The notes beneath the pieces are model-generated. The model worked only from the letters and a program-made list of their open reading frames with translations. It was not told where the DNA came from and searched no databases. A stretch of DNA of 64,000 nt. It comes from AP-15 sp963797115 (GTDB lineage Bacteria > Pseudomonadota > Alphaproteobacteria > ATCC43930 > CGMCC-115725). This document shows positions 24,884 through 34,730 of this stretch, piece by piece. Each line of letters opens with the position of its first letter. The stretch's first letter is position 1. The DNA lies in NCBI GenBank assembly GCA_963797115.1, contig CAWCOH010000001.1:2294001-2358000 (forward strand), in the 5' to 3' direction. Position numbers and translations under genes: made by a program.

Positions 24884-27616
24884 TCACTGTGCGACGGCCG
24901 AAACGGGGTCTGAGGTTGCTTGCGTGGCTGCCCCCCTCGGCACTGCATCGGCGGCACCGGATGAGCGCAGCAGTAGTGCAATCAGAGCAGTCCAGCCGGT
25001 CTGATGCGCAGCGCCGAGGCCGCGGCCGGTGTCGCCGTGAAAATACTCGTAGAACAACACGTTATCGCGGAAATGGATCTCCTCCTGCTCGATCCGCGAG
25101 GAGCCCAGCACCGGCCTGCGCCCCGTCTCGTCGCGCAGAAAGATCCGGCACAGACGGCGGGACAGATCGTCGGCCACCTCGCCGAGATGCACCAGCCTCC
25201 CGGATCGGACCGGACACTCGATCTTGAAATCGTCGCCGTAATAGGAATGGAACCGCTTCAACGACTCTATGATCAGGAAGTTCATCGGCATCCAGATCGG
25301 GCCGCGCCAATTGGAATTGCCGCCAAACATGCCCGTGTCCGAATCTCCCGGGACGTAGCGGACCTCGATCCGGTGGCCGGCACGCTCCAACACGTAAGGA
25401 TTTTCGCCATAAAATTTGGAGAGCGATCGAACCCCGAAGTCGGACAAGAATGCGGTCTCGTCGAGCATCCGGTTGAGCAAACGCTTCATGCGGTGGCCGC
25501 GCAGCAGCGACAACAGGTGCCGCTCGCCGGTGCTTGCGTCATGCCAGCGTGACACGAGGCGCGCGAGCTGTGGACGGTGCTCGAGAAACCAGTGCGTCCG
25601 GGCGCTGAATCTCCGCAGTCGAGTGAAGACCGAAGCATCGAGGACCTCGACGGCAAAGAGCGGTATCAGCCCGACTATGGAGCGCACCCGCGATGGAATT
25701 CGCTCCCCGTCGGGCAAGTGCACGACATCGTAATAGAACTCGTCCTCCTCGTCCCATAACCCGATCCCGTCTCCGCCGATATTGGTCATGGCTTCGGCAA
25801 TGTAGAGGAAGTGCTCGAAGAACTTGGAAGCGATGTCCTCGTAGACATGGTCGGTCAGCGCGAGCTCGAGCGCGATGCGCATCAGATTGAGCGTGTACAT
25901 CGCCATCCACGCTGTCCCGTCGGCCTGGTTGATGTGACCCCCGGTCGGCAGCGCCTCGTTGCGGTCGAATATGCCGATGTTGTCGAGCCCGAGAAATCCG
26001 CCCTGGAAAATATTCCGCCCCTCGACATCCTTACGGTTGACCCACCAGGTGAAATTGAGCATCAGCTTGTGAAAGACGCGTTCGAGAAAATCTCGGTCGC
26101 CCTCGCCGCCGCGGTGCTCGCGGTCGGTTTCATAGACGCGCCATGCCGCCCAGGCATGCACGGGGGGATTGACGTCGCCGAAGGCCCATTCATATGCCGG
26201 CAGCTGGCCGTTGGGGTGCATGTACCAGTCGCGCGTCAGCAGCAGCAGCTGGTTCTTGGCGAAACCCGGATCAATCAGCGCCACTATCACGGCGTGAAAA
26301 GCGAGATCCCAGGAGGCATACCACGGGTACTCCCACTTATCCGGCATCAAGATGATGTCGGCATTGTTGAGATGCAGCCAGTCGGAATTGCGTCCGTGCC
26401 GGCGTGCTGCAGGCGGCGGCGGCAGCAGCGGGTCTCCGTTCAGCCACTCGGGTATGTCGACATAGTAATACTGCTTGTTCCACAGCATGCCGGCGAGCGC
26501 CTGGCGCTGCACCAGACGCGCATCGGGGTCGGCGATGTCCTGCTGCAGTGCCGCGTAGAATTCGTCGGCCTCGGCTCGGCGCTGATCTAATACGCGGTCG
26601 AAATCGTCGAACCCGCCATCGTGGTCAGCGAGCCTCAGTCGCGCCCGCAGCCGGCCGCTTTTCCCGGCCGGCAGGCTCAGCTGATAATGCGCCGCAACTT
26701 TGGTGCCCCGACGGTCCGGCCTGACGGCCTCGGTGTCGCCGTTGACGACATAATCGTTGATGCCGTCCTTGAAGTGGTGGTCGGGCGCCTCGATCCCGCA
26801 GAGCCGCCTGATATTGGTCTCGTTTTGACAGAACAGAAATTGCGGACGGCCGTCGCAGTGAAGCCGCAGCTCGGGCAGCTGCGGATGATCGATCGATATC
26901 GAATGATCCTCGCGGTCAATCAGCAGCGGCCGCATCGAATCGGGTTTCCACGACCAGATGTTGCGGGCCCAGAGCTGCGGCAGCACATGCAATGACGCGG
27001 CTTCCGCCGCTCGATTGTGGACCGTCACCCGCATCAGGATGTCGTCGGCATCGGCCTTGGCGTATTCGATCTCGACATCGAAATAGCGGCTGTCGTCGAA
27101 CACGCCGGTGTCGATCAGCTCGAATTCCGGTTCGGTCCGGCCGCGCCGCCGGTTCTCCTCGACCAGCCGGGCGTAGGGAAAGGCCGCCTGCGGATATTTG
27201 TAGAGCATGCGCATGTAGGAATGGGTCGGGGTGCCGTCGAGATAGTAGTAGAGCTCCTTGACGTCCTCGCCGTGGTTGCCCTCGGCATTGGTCAGCCCGA
27301 AGAGGCGTTCCTTCAAGATCGGGTCGCGGCCGTTCCACAAGGCCAGCCCCAGGCACAGCAGCAGCTGGTCGTCACCAAACCCGGCCAGCCCATCCTCGCC
27401 CCAGCGATAGGCCCGGCTGCGCGCGTGATCATGCGGGAAATAGCCCCAGGCATCGCCGTTCTCGCTGTAATCCTCGCGCACCGTGCCCCATTGCCGCTCG
27501 CTCAAATACGGTCCCCAACGCCGCCAGCGAACCCCGCGGTGGATCTCTTCGAGGCGTGAGCCTTCTGCGGTTCGGGAAGCTGCGGCACCGAGTGCCGCCA
27601 TTCTTGACGTCGTCAT
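24884..27616 (-). CDS. GH63-like (MGH1-type) glycoside hydrolase/glucosidase
   Basis: A 910-residue cytoplasmic protein without signal peptide. The N-terminal half (about 1-340) is a beta-rich domain: GPYLSERQWGTVREDYSENG and FGLTNAEGNHGEDVKELYYY. The C-terminal (alpha/alpha)6 barrel has WYASWDLAFHAVIVALIDP and GQLPAYEWAFGDVNPPVHAWA, matching GH63 mannosyl-oligosaccharide-glucosidase relatives; bacterial members hydrolyse glucosyl-glycerate or alpha-glucosides. The catalytic Asp of the SWD motif is present. Divergent from the glycogen phosphorylase, which supports a role in glucan or compatible-solute metabolism. Confidence 0.85.
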   Translation of the reverse strand: MTTSRMAALGAAASRTAEGSRLEEIHRGVRWRRWGPYLSERQWGTVREDYSENGDAWGYFPHDHARSRAYRWGEDGLAGFGDDQLLLCLGLALWNGRDPILKERLFGLTNAEGNHGEDVKELYYYLDGTPTHSYMRMLYKYPQAAFPYARLVEENRRRGRTEPEFELIDTGVFDDSRYFDVEIEYAKADADDILMRVTVHNRAAEAASLHVLPQLWARNIWSWKPDSMRPLLIDREDHSISIDHPQLPELRLHCDGRPQFLFCQNETNIRRLCGIEAPDHHFKDGINDYVVNGDTEAVRPDRRGTKVAAHYQLSLPAGKSGRLRARLRLADHDGGFDDFDRVLDQRRAEADEFYAALQQDIADPDARLVQRQALAGMLWNKQYYYVDIPEWLNGDPLLPPPPAARRHGRNSDWLHLNNADIILMPDKWEYPWYASWDLAFHAVIVALIDPGFAKNQLLLLTRDWYMHPNGQLPAYEWAFGDVNPPVHAWAAWRVYETDREHRGGEGDRDFLERVFHKLMLNFTWWVNRKDVEGRNIFQGGFLGLDNIGIFDRNEALPTGGHINQADGTAWMAMYTLNLMRIALELALTDHVYEDIASKFFEHFLYIAEAMTNIGGDGIGLWDEEDEFYYDVVHLPDGERIPSRVRSIVGLIPLFAVEVLDASVFTRLRRFSARTHWFLEHRPQLARLVSRWHDASTGERHLLSLLRGHRMKRLLNRMLDETAFLSDFGVRSLSKFYGENPYVLERAGHRIEVRYVPGDSDTGMFGGNSNWRGPIWMPMNFLIIESLKRFHSYYGDDFKIECPVRSGRLVHLGEVADDLSRRLCRIFLRDETGRRPVLGSSRIEQEEIHFRDNVLFYEYFHGDTGRGLGAAHQTGWTALIALLLRSSGAADAVPRGAATQATSDPVSAVAQ

Positions 27617-28017
27617 GGGCTCAGTCCCTCTCGGAGCACCCCAGGCTATTACGCCCGGTCGATGACGGCCAGTTCGCTTCGCCGGCAGCGCCGCCTCGCT
27701 GCTGCGCTACCTGTGGCAAGGCTGTGTCCCAGCTTGTCGTTTGGAATTTTTCACGGCGCTCGGCCGTCTTTCGACAGCCCGATCCCGGGTTTACGGATTT
27801 TTCTTTGTTCGCCCGTCTACTCGGAGCAGGGCGAGACTCGTTGTTGTCGACCGCGGCTTCGTGCCGCACCGATCGCGAGCGCGGCGCGAGACGAACCCTT
27901 GGAACGAAAGAGGTCCGGTGCTAAGTCGTTGTCGGGGATCACGATGGTCGTCTTGACCAAGCCGCCGCGGCTCGAACGCTCGCGGGCGATGCGCCACGAA
28001 CTTTTGGGTAACGGTCG
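27617..28017. other. Non-coding gap between two divergent carbohydrate genes
   Basis: About 400 bases between the GH63-like gene and glgP. Several short open frames exist on both strands, but none has homology, codon pattern or ribosome site that convinces. It should hold the promoters of both divergent genes; I could not assign -35/-10 boxes with confidence. Confidence 0.5.
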
Positions 28018-30515
28018 ATGCGACCACAACATGGGCCGGATGCGATTGAGCCGAGCACCTTGACGCCGATCACCGATCAGCCGCCGACCGACGAGGCGAT
28101 CGAAGAGTTCAAGGCCTCGGTCCTCGCCAAGCTCACCGTCACCATCGGCAAGGATCCGCCCGCCGCAACCGGCCGCGATTGGTTTGTCGCAACGGCGTTG
28201 GCGCTGCGCGAGCGCATCATTCACCGCTGGCTCGCCGCCGATCGGGGAACCGTCGCCCAGGGCCGCAAGCGCGTCTACTACCTCTCGCTGGAGTTTCTGA
28301 TCGGCCGTTTGCTCAACGACGTCGCGGGCAATCTGCGCCTCACCGAGGTCGTGTCGCGAGCGCTCGGCGACCTCGGTGTCGATTTTGATCGGGTGCGCCA
28401 AATCGAGCCCGACGCCGCTCTCGGCAATGGCGGCCTTGGCCGGCTCGCCTCATGCTTCATGGAGAGCATGGCGAGCCTCGGCCTGCCGACCTGGGGTTAC
28501 GGCATCCGCTATGACCACGGCCTCTTCCGCCAGATCGTCAAGGACGGCTGGCAACAGGAATACCCCGAGGAGTGGCTGTCCTTCACGAACCCCTGGGAGT
28601 TCGAGCGGCCCGAGGTCACCTATGACATCTTCTATGGCGGCCGGGTGGAGACCGCCGCATCGCGCGCCGGCGGTATACGCCATATCTGGCACCCTGCGGA
28701 ATTGGTCCGGGCCGTCGCCTACGACACGCCGATCGTCGGGTGGCGCGGCGCCTATGTCAACGCGCTGCGCCTGTGGTCCGCGCGGGCTGCCGACCCGATG
28801 CGCCTCGACGTCTTCAACCTCGGCGACCACGTCGGCGCGCGGACCGAGCAGACTCGGGCCGAGGCCCTCTCCAAGATTCTTTACCCAAGCGACGCCACAC
28901 CGGCCGGACGCGAGCTGCGTCTGCGGCAAGAATATTTCTTTGTCGCCGCTTCGCTCCAGGATCTCGTGCAGCGGCACTGCCGCTCATACAGCTCGATCTA
29001 TACCCTGCCCGATCACGCTGCCATTCAGCTTAACGACACTCACCCGAGCATCGCCATTGCGGAGCTGGTGCGCATCCTAATGGATTTGCACAACGTGCCT
29101 TGGGAGCAGGCCTGGGAGATCACAGTCGCTACCTGCTCATATACCAATCATACACTCCTGCCGGAAGCTCTCGAAAGCTGGCCGGTACCAATGTTCCAGC
29201 ACGTGCTGCCACGTCACCTGCAGATTATTTACCAGATCAACCAGCATCATCTGGCGGCGGCCAAGCGCCTGCATTCGATCGACGAGCCGACGGCGGCCGC
29301 CGTCTCGCTGATCGACGAATACGATGGCCGGCGAGTCAGGATGGGCCATCTCGCTCTTGTCGGCTCACATCACACCAACGGCGTGTCGGCACTGCACACC
29401 GAGTTGCTGCGCACCACACTGTTCGCCAAGTTTCAGGCCCTCTACCCGGGCCGTATCGTTAACGTGACGAATGGGATTACCTTCCGACGCTGGCTCTACC
29501 AGGCCAATCCCGGATTGACCCGGCTCCTCTGCGACGTGGTGGGCCCGCGGGTGCTCGAAGATCCGGCTGCCATCGCCCGGTTTGCGGATCACTGCGCCGA
29601 CGCGACGGTGCAGGAGTTCTTCAGCGGGTAAAACGAGCAAATAAAATCGCGCTTTCCCGCGCCATCCGCGACCGGCTCGGGCTCCTCGTCGATACCAGCG
29701 CGCTGTTCGACGTGCAGATCAAACGTATTCACGAGTACAAGCGGCAGCTGCTGAATTTGCTCGAAACCGTCGCGCTATGGCAGGCGATGCGCAGTGAACC
29801 GGAGCGCGATTGGGTACCGCGCGTCAAGATCTTCGCCGGCAAGGCGGCCGCGGGCTACACCATGGCCAAGCTGATCATCAAGCTCGCCAACGACATCGCC
29901 GTTGTGATCAACGCCGACCCTCGGGTCAAAGACCTGCTAAAAGTCTTCTTCCTGCCGAACTACAACGTCAGCCTCGCCGAGGTAGTGATCCCGGCCGCCG
30001 ATCTCTCGGAACAGATCTCGACCGCCGGGATGGAGGCCTCGGGAACCGGCAACATGAAGCTGGCGCTGAACGGCGCTCTGACGATCGGAACACTCGACGG
30101 CGCCAATATAGAGATCAGCGAGCGCGTAGGCGCCGACAACATCTTCATCTTCGGCCTGCGTGCGGACGAGGTCGCCACACGACGCCACAGCGGGTGGAAT
30201 CCGGGGGATGTTATTGCCGGGTCGCCGCCGCTGGCTCGTGCGCTCGAAGCGATCGAGAGGGGCGCGGTCTCATCCGATGATCCGCAGCGCTTCGTGCGGC
30301 TGACCCAAGCTTTGCGGAATGCCGACGACTACCTGGTGACTGCCGATTTCAAAGATTATTTCAACACCCAACGCCGCGTGGATGAGCTGTACCTGCGGCG
30401 GGCGGACTGGGCAAAGGCTTGCATCATGAATATCGCCGGTATGGGCTGGTTCTCCTCCGACCGCGCCATTCGCGGCTACGCCGAGGCGATCTGGCAGACG
30501 TCGCTCTCGCCGTAA
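28018..30515 (+). pseudogene. glgP: Glycogen/starch phosphorylase with single frameshift
   Basis: Releases glucose-1-phosphate from glycogen. The first frame (537 residues) holds RKRVYYLSLEFLIGRLL, GNGGLGRLASCFMESMA and SHHTNGVSALHTELL; it stops at 29629-29631. The second frame continues from QRVKRANK, through SALFDVQIKRIHEYKRQLLN, to the PLP-lysine motif SGTGNMKLALNGALTIGTLDG and the end at 30515. At 29622 the sequence TTCTTCAGCGG needs one more C (TTC TTC CAG CGG) to join the frames. Corrected length about 832 residues, normal for the family. Everything else, including the active site, is intact, so the shift is very recent or an error. Confidence 0.88.
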
Positions 30516-30539
30516 AGCCGCCTCGCGAAATGGAACGCG

Positions 30540-30566
30540 GCGCGGCCGGCGGCGAGCCGGCCGCGC
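30540..30566. terminator. Perfect 11-bp GC hairpin between convergent genes
   Basis: GCGCGGCCGGC (30540-30550), loop GGCGA, then the exact complement at 30556-30566. It lies 24 bases after the glgP stop and four bases from the stop of the opposing Cys-rich gene. No T-run follows on either side, so intrinsic termination is not certain. Confidence 0.65.
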
Positions 30567-30569
30567 GAA

Positions 30570-30974
30570 CTATTGCCTCTGGAGTTTGGCGAGTAGCAGC
30601 GCTTTCTGACAGGGCTCGTCGAGTTCGGCAAAATGATCCTTCATGCACGCCTGGCTGCGCCCGCCCCCGGGCTCGATGCCGGCACACTTCCGGTGGTAGT
30701 CGGCTTTGCAAGCCTTGGTAATTGTCACGCCGCTGATCAGGGCATTTCGGCACGGTGCCGAGAGCTGGGCGAAGTGCTCTCTAACGCACGCCGTAATCCG
30801 GCCTTCACCTGGCTGGATCCCGGCGCACACTCGGCTGATGTCCCCACCACAGGCCTGCCGCGCCGGCCCCTGCTGGGCGACAGCACCGCTTAGCGGAAAT
30901 AACGCCAACAGCGCCAGCGCAATAGCCAACCGAGTAGCCTCAAGCAGGCCACGCGCCGGTGCCCGCCGGGTCAA
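30570..30974 (-). CDS. Secreted cysteine-rich repeat protein
   Basis: A 134-residue protein with signal peptide (LAIALALLALFPLSGAVA) and two cysteine-rich repeats: CGGDISRVCAGIQPGEGR with later Cys in ITACVREHFAQL and SAPC, then CKADYHRKCAGIEPGGGR with matching later Cys. Each unit has four Cys with the spacing of the Cys_rich_FGFR1 (GLG1) repeat. The protein is probably periplasmic and disulfide-bonded. The only sensible start is the TTG at 30974, which overlaps the cyclase stop (TTGA), so it would be translated by coupling to the cyclase. Function unknown. Confidence 0.78.
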   Translation of the reverse strand: MTRRAPARGLLEATRLAIALALLALFPLSGAVAQQGPARQACGGDISRVCAGIQPGEGRITACVREHFAQLSAPCRNALISGVTITKACKADYHRKCAGIEPGGGRSQACMKDHFAELDEPCQKALLLAKLQRQ

Positions 30975-32905
30975 CTCTCGGGCAGCCCGGCCCGGCGCAG
31001 GCCAGGAAAATAGGTCGCCTCGGCGAGCGCGCGGATTTTGGGATCGTCGAACCAGCTCGATTTCTCAACATTCGCCAGGCTCGAGTAGGTTTTGCCGAGC
31101 TTTTGGGCCTCGGCAAGCTCTGCCCGAGCGCGCTCGATATCTCCTTTGAGCGCGTAGGCCGCCGCCAGATAAGCGTGAACGAAAGGCAACCTTGCATTCT
31201 CGTTGCTCGACTTTTGCAGCGACGTGATCGCCTCGTCGATGCGTCCCTCGAGCAGTTGGATGACCCCCATCCGCCCGTGCCATGGTGCGATCCCCGGACC
31301 GTAAGGGTTGAGGCGGATGGCTTGCTCGAAATACGGGAGCGCCTCGTCCGGCGAACCGGTCAGGAACTTGCACCAGCCGACATGGGCATAAGCCGGGGCC
31401 CGGCTGCGGTCGAGGGCGATCGCTCTTTCGTACTCGGGAATGGCTTCCTTGAAACGCCCCTGCGCGCGCAATACCTGGCCCCTCGCATGATGCGCCAGCG
31501 CGCTGTTGGGCGCCGCCGCCAGCGCCTGTCCAGCAAACTGCTCGGCACGCTGCAGATCGGCGTCCGGTGAGTCACTGAACTCGTCGTTCACGCGAACCGT
31601 CAGCGCGATCGCCAACCAAGCCGCCGCATCAGCCGAATTCGGGTCGAGGGCCAGCGCAGCCTCGAACAGGGTTACCGCCTCTTCGTTGTTCTCTTTCGAG
31701 ATCGGCCGCGTCAGCACGGCGCGGCCGCGCAATATATAATCCAGCGCGTCCGGGTTGTCGGTCGGGCGACGTGATTCGGCGAGAGCGAGCTGTGACTGCA
31801 GTGCGGCGGCGAGGCGCGCGGTGATCTCATTTTGCAGGGCGAAGAGATCACCGATGTCGCGGTCGAACCGCTCAGCCCAGAGATGCGCGCCGGTCTCCGC
31901 GTCGATCAGCTGCGTGTTGACGCGGATTTGCTTACCGGACCGCTGGACGCTTCCTTCGAGGACGTAACGCACGCCTAGGTCGCGGCCGATTTGCTTGGCA
32001 TCGACCGACTTGCCCTTGTAGGTAAACGCGGTGTTGCGCGCGATCACGAGGCTCCCCTGGATCCGCGCAATGTCGGTCGTCAAATCCTCGGTGATCCCGT
32101 CGGCAAAGTACTCCTGCTCTGAATCGTTGCTGCGATTGGTGAACGGCAGCACGACGATCGACAGCCGAGGCGCGGAAGACGGTTGCGACGTTGGGCGGAC
32201 CGGTATCGGCTCCGTCTCCATCTCCGTTTGTGATCCGGGCTGCGGAGGGAACCAGAGCCACCAAGCGCCGCCCGCGAGAGCGACGATCAGCAATCCGGCC
32301 AACACGGGACCAAGGACACGCGTGCGGACCAAAGGCCATTTGTTGCCCGAGGCCGGTACCAACACCCGGCCGTATGATGGGGTTGCGATCGTATATGCTC
32401 GGACGGGATCGGCTATGTTTTTTACCCGCTGCTCGCCGAGCGGGACGAACGCGACCGGCAATCTGGTTCCAACCTGATCGCGGACCGCGCCCGACAGGCA
32501 AATCCCACCCGGCGCCGCCATCGATTCCAGCCGGGCAGCGATGTTGACGCCGTCACCGAACAGATTTGTCCCGTCGACGATGACGTCCCCGAGGTGGACT
32601 CCAATGCGGAAGCGCATCTGCTCGCCCGCCGCGCGAGCCGCGTTCTCCTTGGCAATTGTCTCTTGCGCGTCGACGGCGCACTCGACCGCGTCCACGGGGC
32701 TAGCGAAATCCGCCATCACGCTGTCGCCGGCGGTGTTGAAGATTCGGCCGTGATGAGCCGCGATCAGCCGATCGAGAATCGCCCGGTAGGCCTGAAGCGT
32801 CCGCAGAGTGCCCACTTCGTCCGCACCCATCAGACGGCTGTACTCGGCGACGTCTGCCGCAAGGATCACCGCGAGCTTTCGTTCGACGACCTGGGCCTCT
32901 ACCAC
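30971..32905 (-). CDS. Adenylate cyclase (class III) with TM segment, TolB-like module and TPRs
   Basis: About 644 residues when started at the GTG at 32905, five bases after a GAGGAGG site; a TTG at 32959 is the alternative. Order: cyclase domain (LAVILAADVAEYSRLMG, NTAGDSVMADF, GVNIAARLESMA), a membrane segment (VLAGLLIVALAGGAWWLWF), the TolB-like module (LSIVVLPFTNRSNDSEQEYF to VRYVLEGSVQRSG) and a TPR domain (AIPEYERAIALDRSRAPAY). This is an intact version of the gene at 3988, and all cyclase metal and Asn-Arg residues are in place. Its stop overlaps the start of the Cys-rich secreted protein, suggesting joint expression. Confidence 0.88.
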   Translation of the reverse strand: MVEAQVVERKLAVILAADVAEYSRLMGADEVGTLRTLQAYRAILDRLIAAHHGRIFNTAGDSVMADFASPVDAVECAVDAQETIAKENAARAAGEQMRFRIGVHLGDVIVDGTNLFGDGVNIAARLESMAAPGGICLSGAVRDQVGTRLPVAFVPLGEQRVKNIADPVRAYTIATPSYGRVLVPASGNKWPLVRTRVLGPVLAGLLIVALAGGAWWLWFPPQPGSQTEMETEPIPVRPTSQPSSAPRLSIVVLPFTNRSNDSEQEYFADGITEDLTTDIARIQGSLVIARNTAFTYKGKSVDAKQIGRDLGVRYVLEGSVQRSGKQIRVNTQLIDAETGAHLWAERFDRDIGDLFALQNEITARLAAALQSQLALAESRRPTDNPDALDYILRGRAVLTRPISKENNEEAVTLFEAALALDPNSADAAAWLAIALTVRVNDEFSDSPDADLQRAEQFAGQALAAAPNSALAHHARGQVLRAQGRFKEAIPEYERAIALDRSRAPAYAHVGWCKFLTGSPDEALPYFEQAIRLNPYGPGIAPWHGRMGVIQLLEGRIDEAITSLQKSSNENARLPFVHAYLAAAYALKGDIERARAELAEAQKLGKTYSSLANVEKSSWFDDPKIRALAEATYFPGLRRAGLPES

Positions 32906-32959
32906 CTGGCCCTCCTCAGGGGCGCTCACAGGAACCGATGCAATCCGATCATCGTACAA

Positions 32960-33349
32960 TATAATGCTTATTCAGCGTCTCCGCCTCATTATCCGCCTCC
33001 GCGGCCTACGCAAATTTATGCCTGCCTCCGCTTGCAGCACGCGCTCGGACCAGAGGGTGGCGCTCGGTGATACGGTGCACCTATCGCAGTAGATGCCAAT
33101 TCGTCAATATTATGATCATTTCAGCAACACGACTTCGCCTCCTCAGGTCCGGAGGCGTCGATAATCGTGCCGAGGCAAATACCGGGCCAGAAAAAGGGCA
33201 AAGTCGACGCCCGATTCGAAGCCACGGTCGGCGTGGCCATCGCCGCTTCACTCGCTTCTTGCTGCCCGCCTCAGATCGGAGGATGATCGCAATCGGGCGG
33301 AGTGCATCGCTTCTGCGCACCGACGGTTGCAAGACAAGGAGGTCGAGTA
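32960..33349. other. Non-coding gap upstream of divergent cyclase and Rieske genes
   Basis: About 390 bases with AT-richer patches (TATAATGCTTATTC near 32960 and a TCAATATTATGATCATT stretch near 33102), where promoters of the two divergent genes likely lie. No homology was recognised in its short open frames. Confidence 0.5.
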
Positions 33350-34645
33350 ATGCTGCCGCGCGAAGACAACGAACTGGTGACGAGGACGGGACCGGGGACC
33401 CCAATGGGTGACGTGTTGCGACGCTACTGGATCCCGGCATTTCTTACGCATGAGCTTCCGGAGCCCGACGGCCCGCCGGTTCGTGTCCAGCTTCTGGGCG
33501 AGCGTCTGGTCGGCTTTCGCGACAGCCAAGGCCGCATCGGTCTGGTCGACGAGTTCTGCCCGCACCGCCGCGCCTCCTTGTGGTTTGGGCGCAACGAGGA
33601 ATCGGGCCTGCGCTGCGTCTATCACGGCTGGAAGTTCGACGTCGAAGGCAATTGCATCGATCAGATGAACGAGCCTGAGCAATTCTGTAACAAGGTTCGC
33701 CTAACGGCTTATCCAACCGCCGAGATGGGCGGGGTGATCTGGGCCTATCTGGGGCCGCGCGAGAAGATGCCGGCGCCACCGGCTTTCGAGTGGACGCAGG
33801 TGCCGGAAACCCACCGACACTGCTCGAAGGTATGGGAGGAGTGCAATTGGTTGCAGGCGCTCGAAGGCGGCATCGATACCTCGCACGCGCCGATCCTCCA
33901 TCGCGCCATCACCCCGAACACCTCTCGCCCGGGCATCCCGGTGCAGGGTCCGTTTGTCCGCGGCAAGGCGCCGATCCTGGAGGTCGACGTTACCGATTAC
34001 GGCTACCGGTATGTCGGGATCCGCCCGCTCGACGATGACAAGACTTATGTACGCTCCTACCATTTCGTCATGCCATTCACCCAGATACGGCCGCAGCAGC
34101 TCGGCCGCGCCATGGGCGGCGGCGACCGAACCAACATCGCCGGGCACATCTGGGTGCCGATCGACGATCACAACTGCATGGTGTGGAACTGGATGTACAG
34201 TTTCGGCGATGAGGGGCTCAGCGACGACGACCGGATGGAACGCGGCAATGGCAATGGCCCTGATTACGTCGAGCAATCGGGCGAGTTCCGTTCCTTCCGC
34301 AACAAGCGAAACGACTGGATGATTGACCGTCAGGTGCAGAGATACGAGACCTTCACCGGCATCGACGGCATCAACACCCAGGATCGCGCGGTCCAAGAAG
34401 GGATGGGGCCGGTCGTCGACCGGTCGAAAGAGCATCTCGGGCCGGCCGACCGTGCGATCATCGCAACGCGGCGCCTGCTGCTCGACGCTGTCAAGACGGT
34501 GCAAACAGGCGGCGACCCGCCGGGTGCCGACGCCAGCTATTATTCGGCGCGGGCAATCGAGAAGATCTTCCCTCGCGAAGACACTTGGCGCCAAACCGTG
34601 CTGCCGGAAATGTACGCCGAGGAACTCCCGGTCGCGGCGAAATAG
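33350..34645 (+). CDS. Rieske non-haem iron aromatic ring-hydroxylating oxygenase, alpha subunit
   Basis: A 431-residue oxygenase. The start at 33350 follows an AAGGAGG site; the frame is open a little further upstream. The Rieske centre is CPHRRASLWF (Cys70, His72) with CVYHGW (Cys89, His92). The mononuclear iron site reads DTSHAPILH, with the family's His-x4-His. The sequence is most like phthalate 4,5-dioxygenase and related demethylases. A separate reductase is needed but none is near. Substrate cannot be assigned. Convergent with the potC-like gene. Confidence 0.9.
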   Translation: MLPREDNELVTRTGPGTPMGDVLRRYWIPAFLTHELPEPDGPPVRVQLLGERLVGFRDSQGRIGLVDEFCPHRRASLWFGRNEESGLRCVYHGWKFDVEGNCIDQMNEPEQFCNKVRLTAYPTAEMGGVIWAYLGPREKMPAPPAFEWTQVPETHRHCSKVWEECNWLQALEGGIDTSHAPILHRAITPNTSRPGIPVQGPFVRGKAPILEVDVTDYGYRYVGIRPLDDDKTYVRSYHFVMPFTQIRPQQLGRAMGGGDRTNIAGHIWVPIDDHNCMVWNWMYSFGDEGLSDDDRMERGNGNGPDYVEQSGEFRSFRNKRNDWMIDRQVQRYETFTGIDGINTQDRAVQEGMGPVVDRSKEHLGPADRAIIATRRLLLDAVKTVQTGGDPPGADASYYSARAIEKIFPREDTWRQTVLPEMYAEELPVAAK

Positions 34646-34649
34646 CAGT

Positions 34650-34724
34650 CTCCACCATGCAGACACGGAGGACACAGACGCAGGCCGCCAAACCCTCCGT
34701 GCTCTCTGTGTCTCCGTGGTGGAG
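34650..34724. repeat. Imperfect inverted repeat between convergent genes
   Basis: Arms CTCCACCATGCAGACAC (from 34650) and its near complement GTCTCCGTGGTGGAG (to 34724) share an exact 8-bp CTCCACCA/TGGTGGAG outer stem and a weaker inner part. Located between the stops of the Rieske and potC-like genes, it probably works as a bidirectional terminator or is a dispersed repeat of the CACGGAGACACAG kind. Confidence 0.55.
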
Positions 34725-34730
34725 CTTTGC

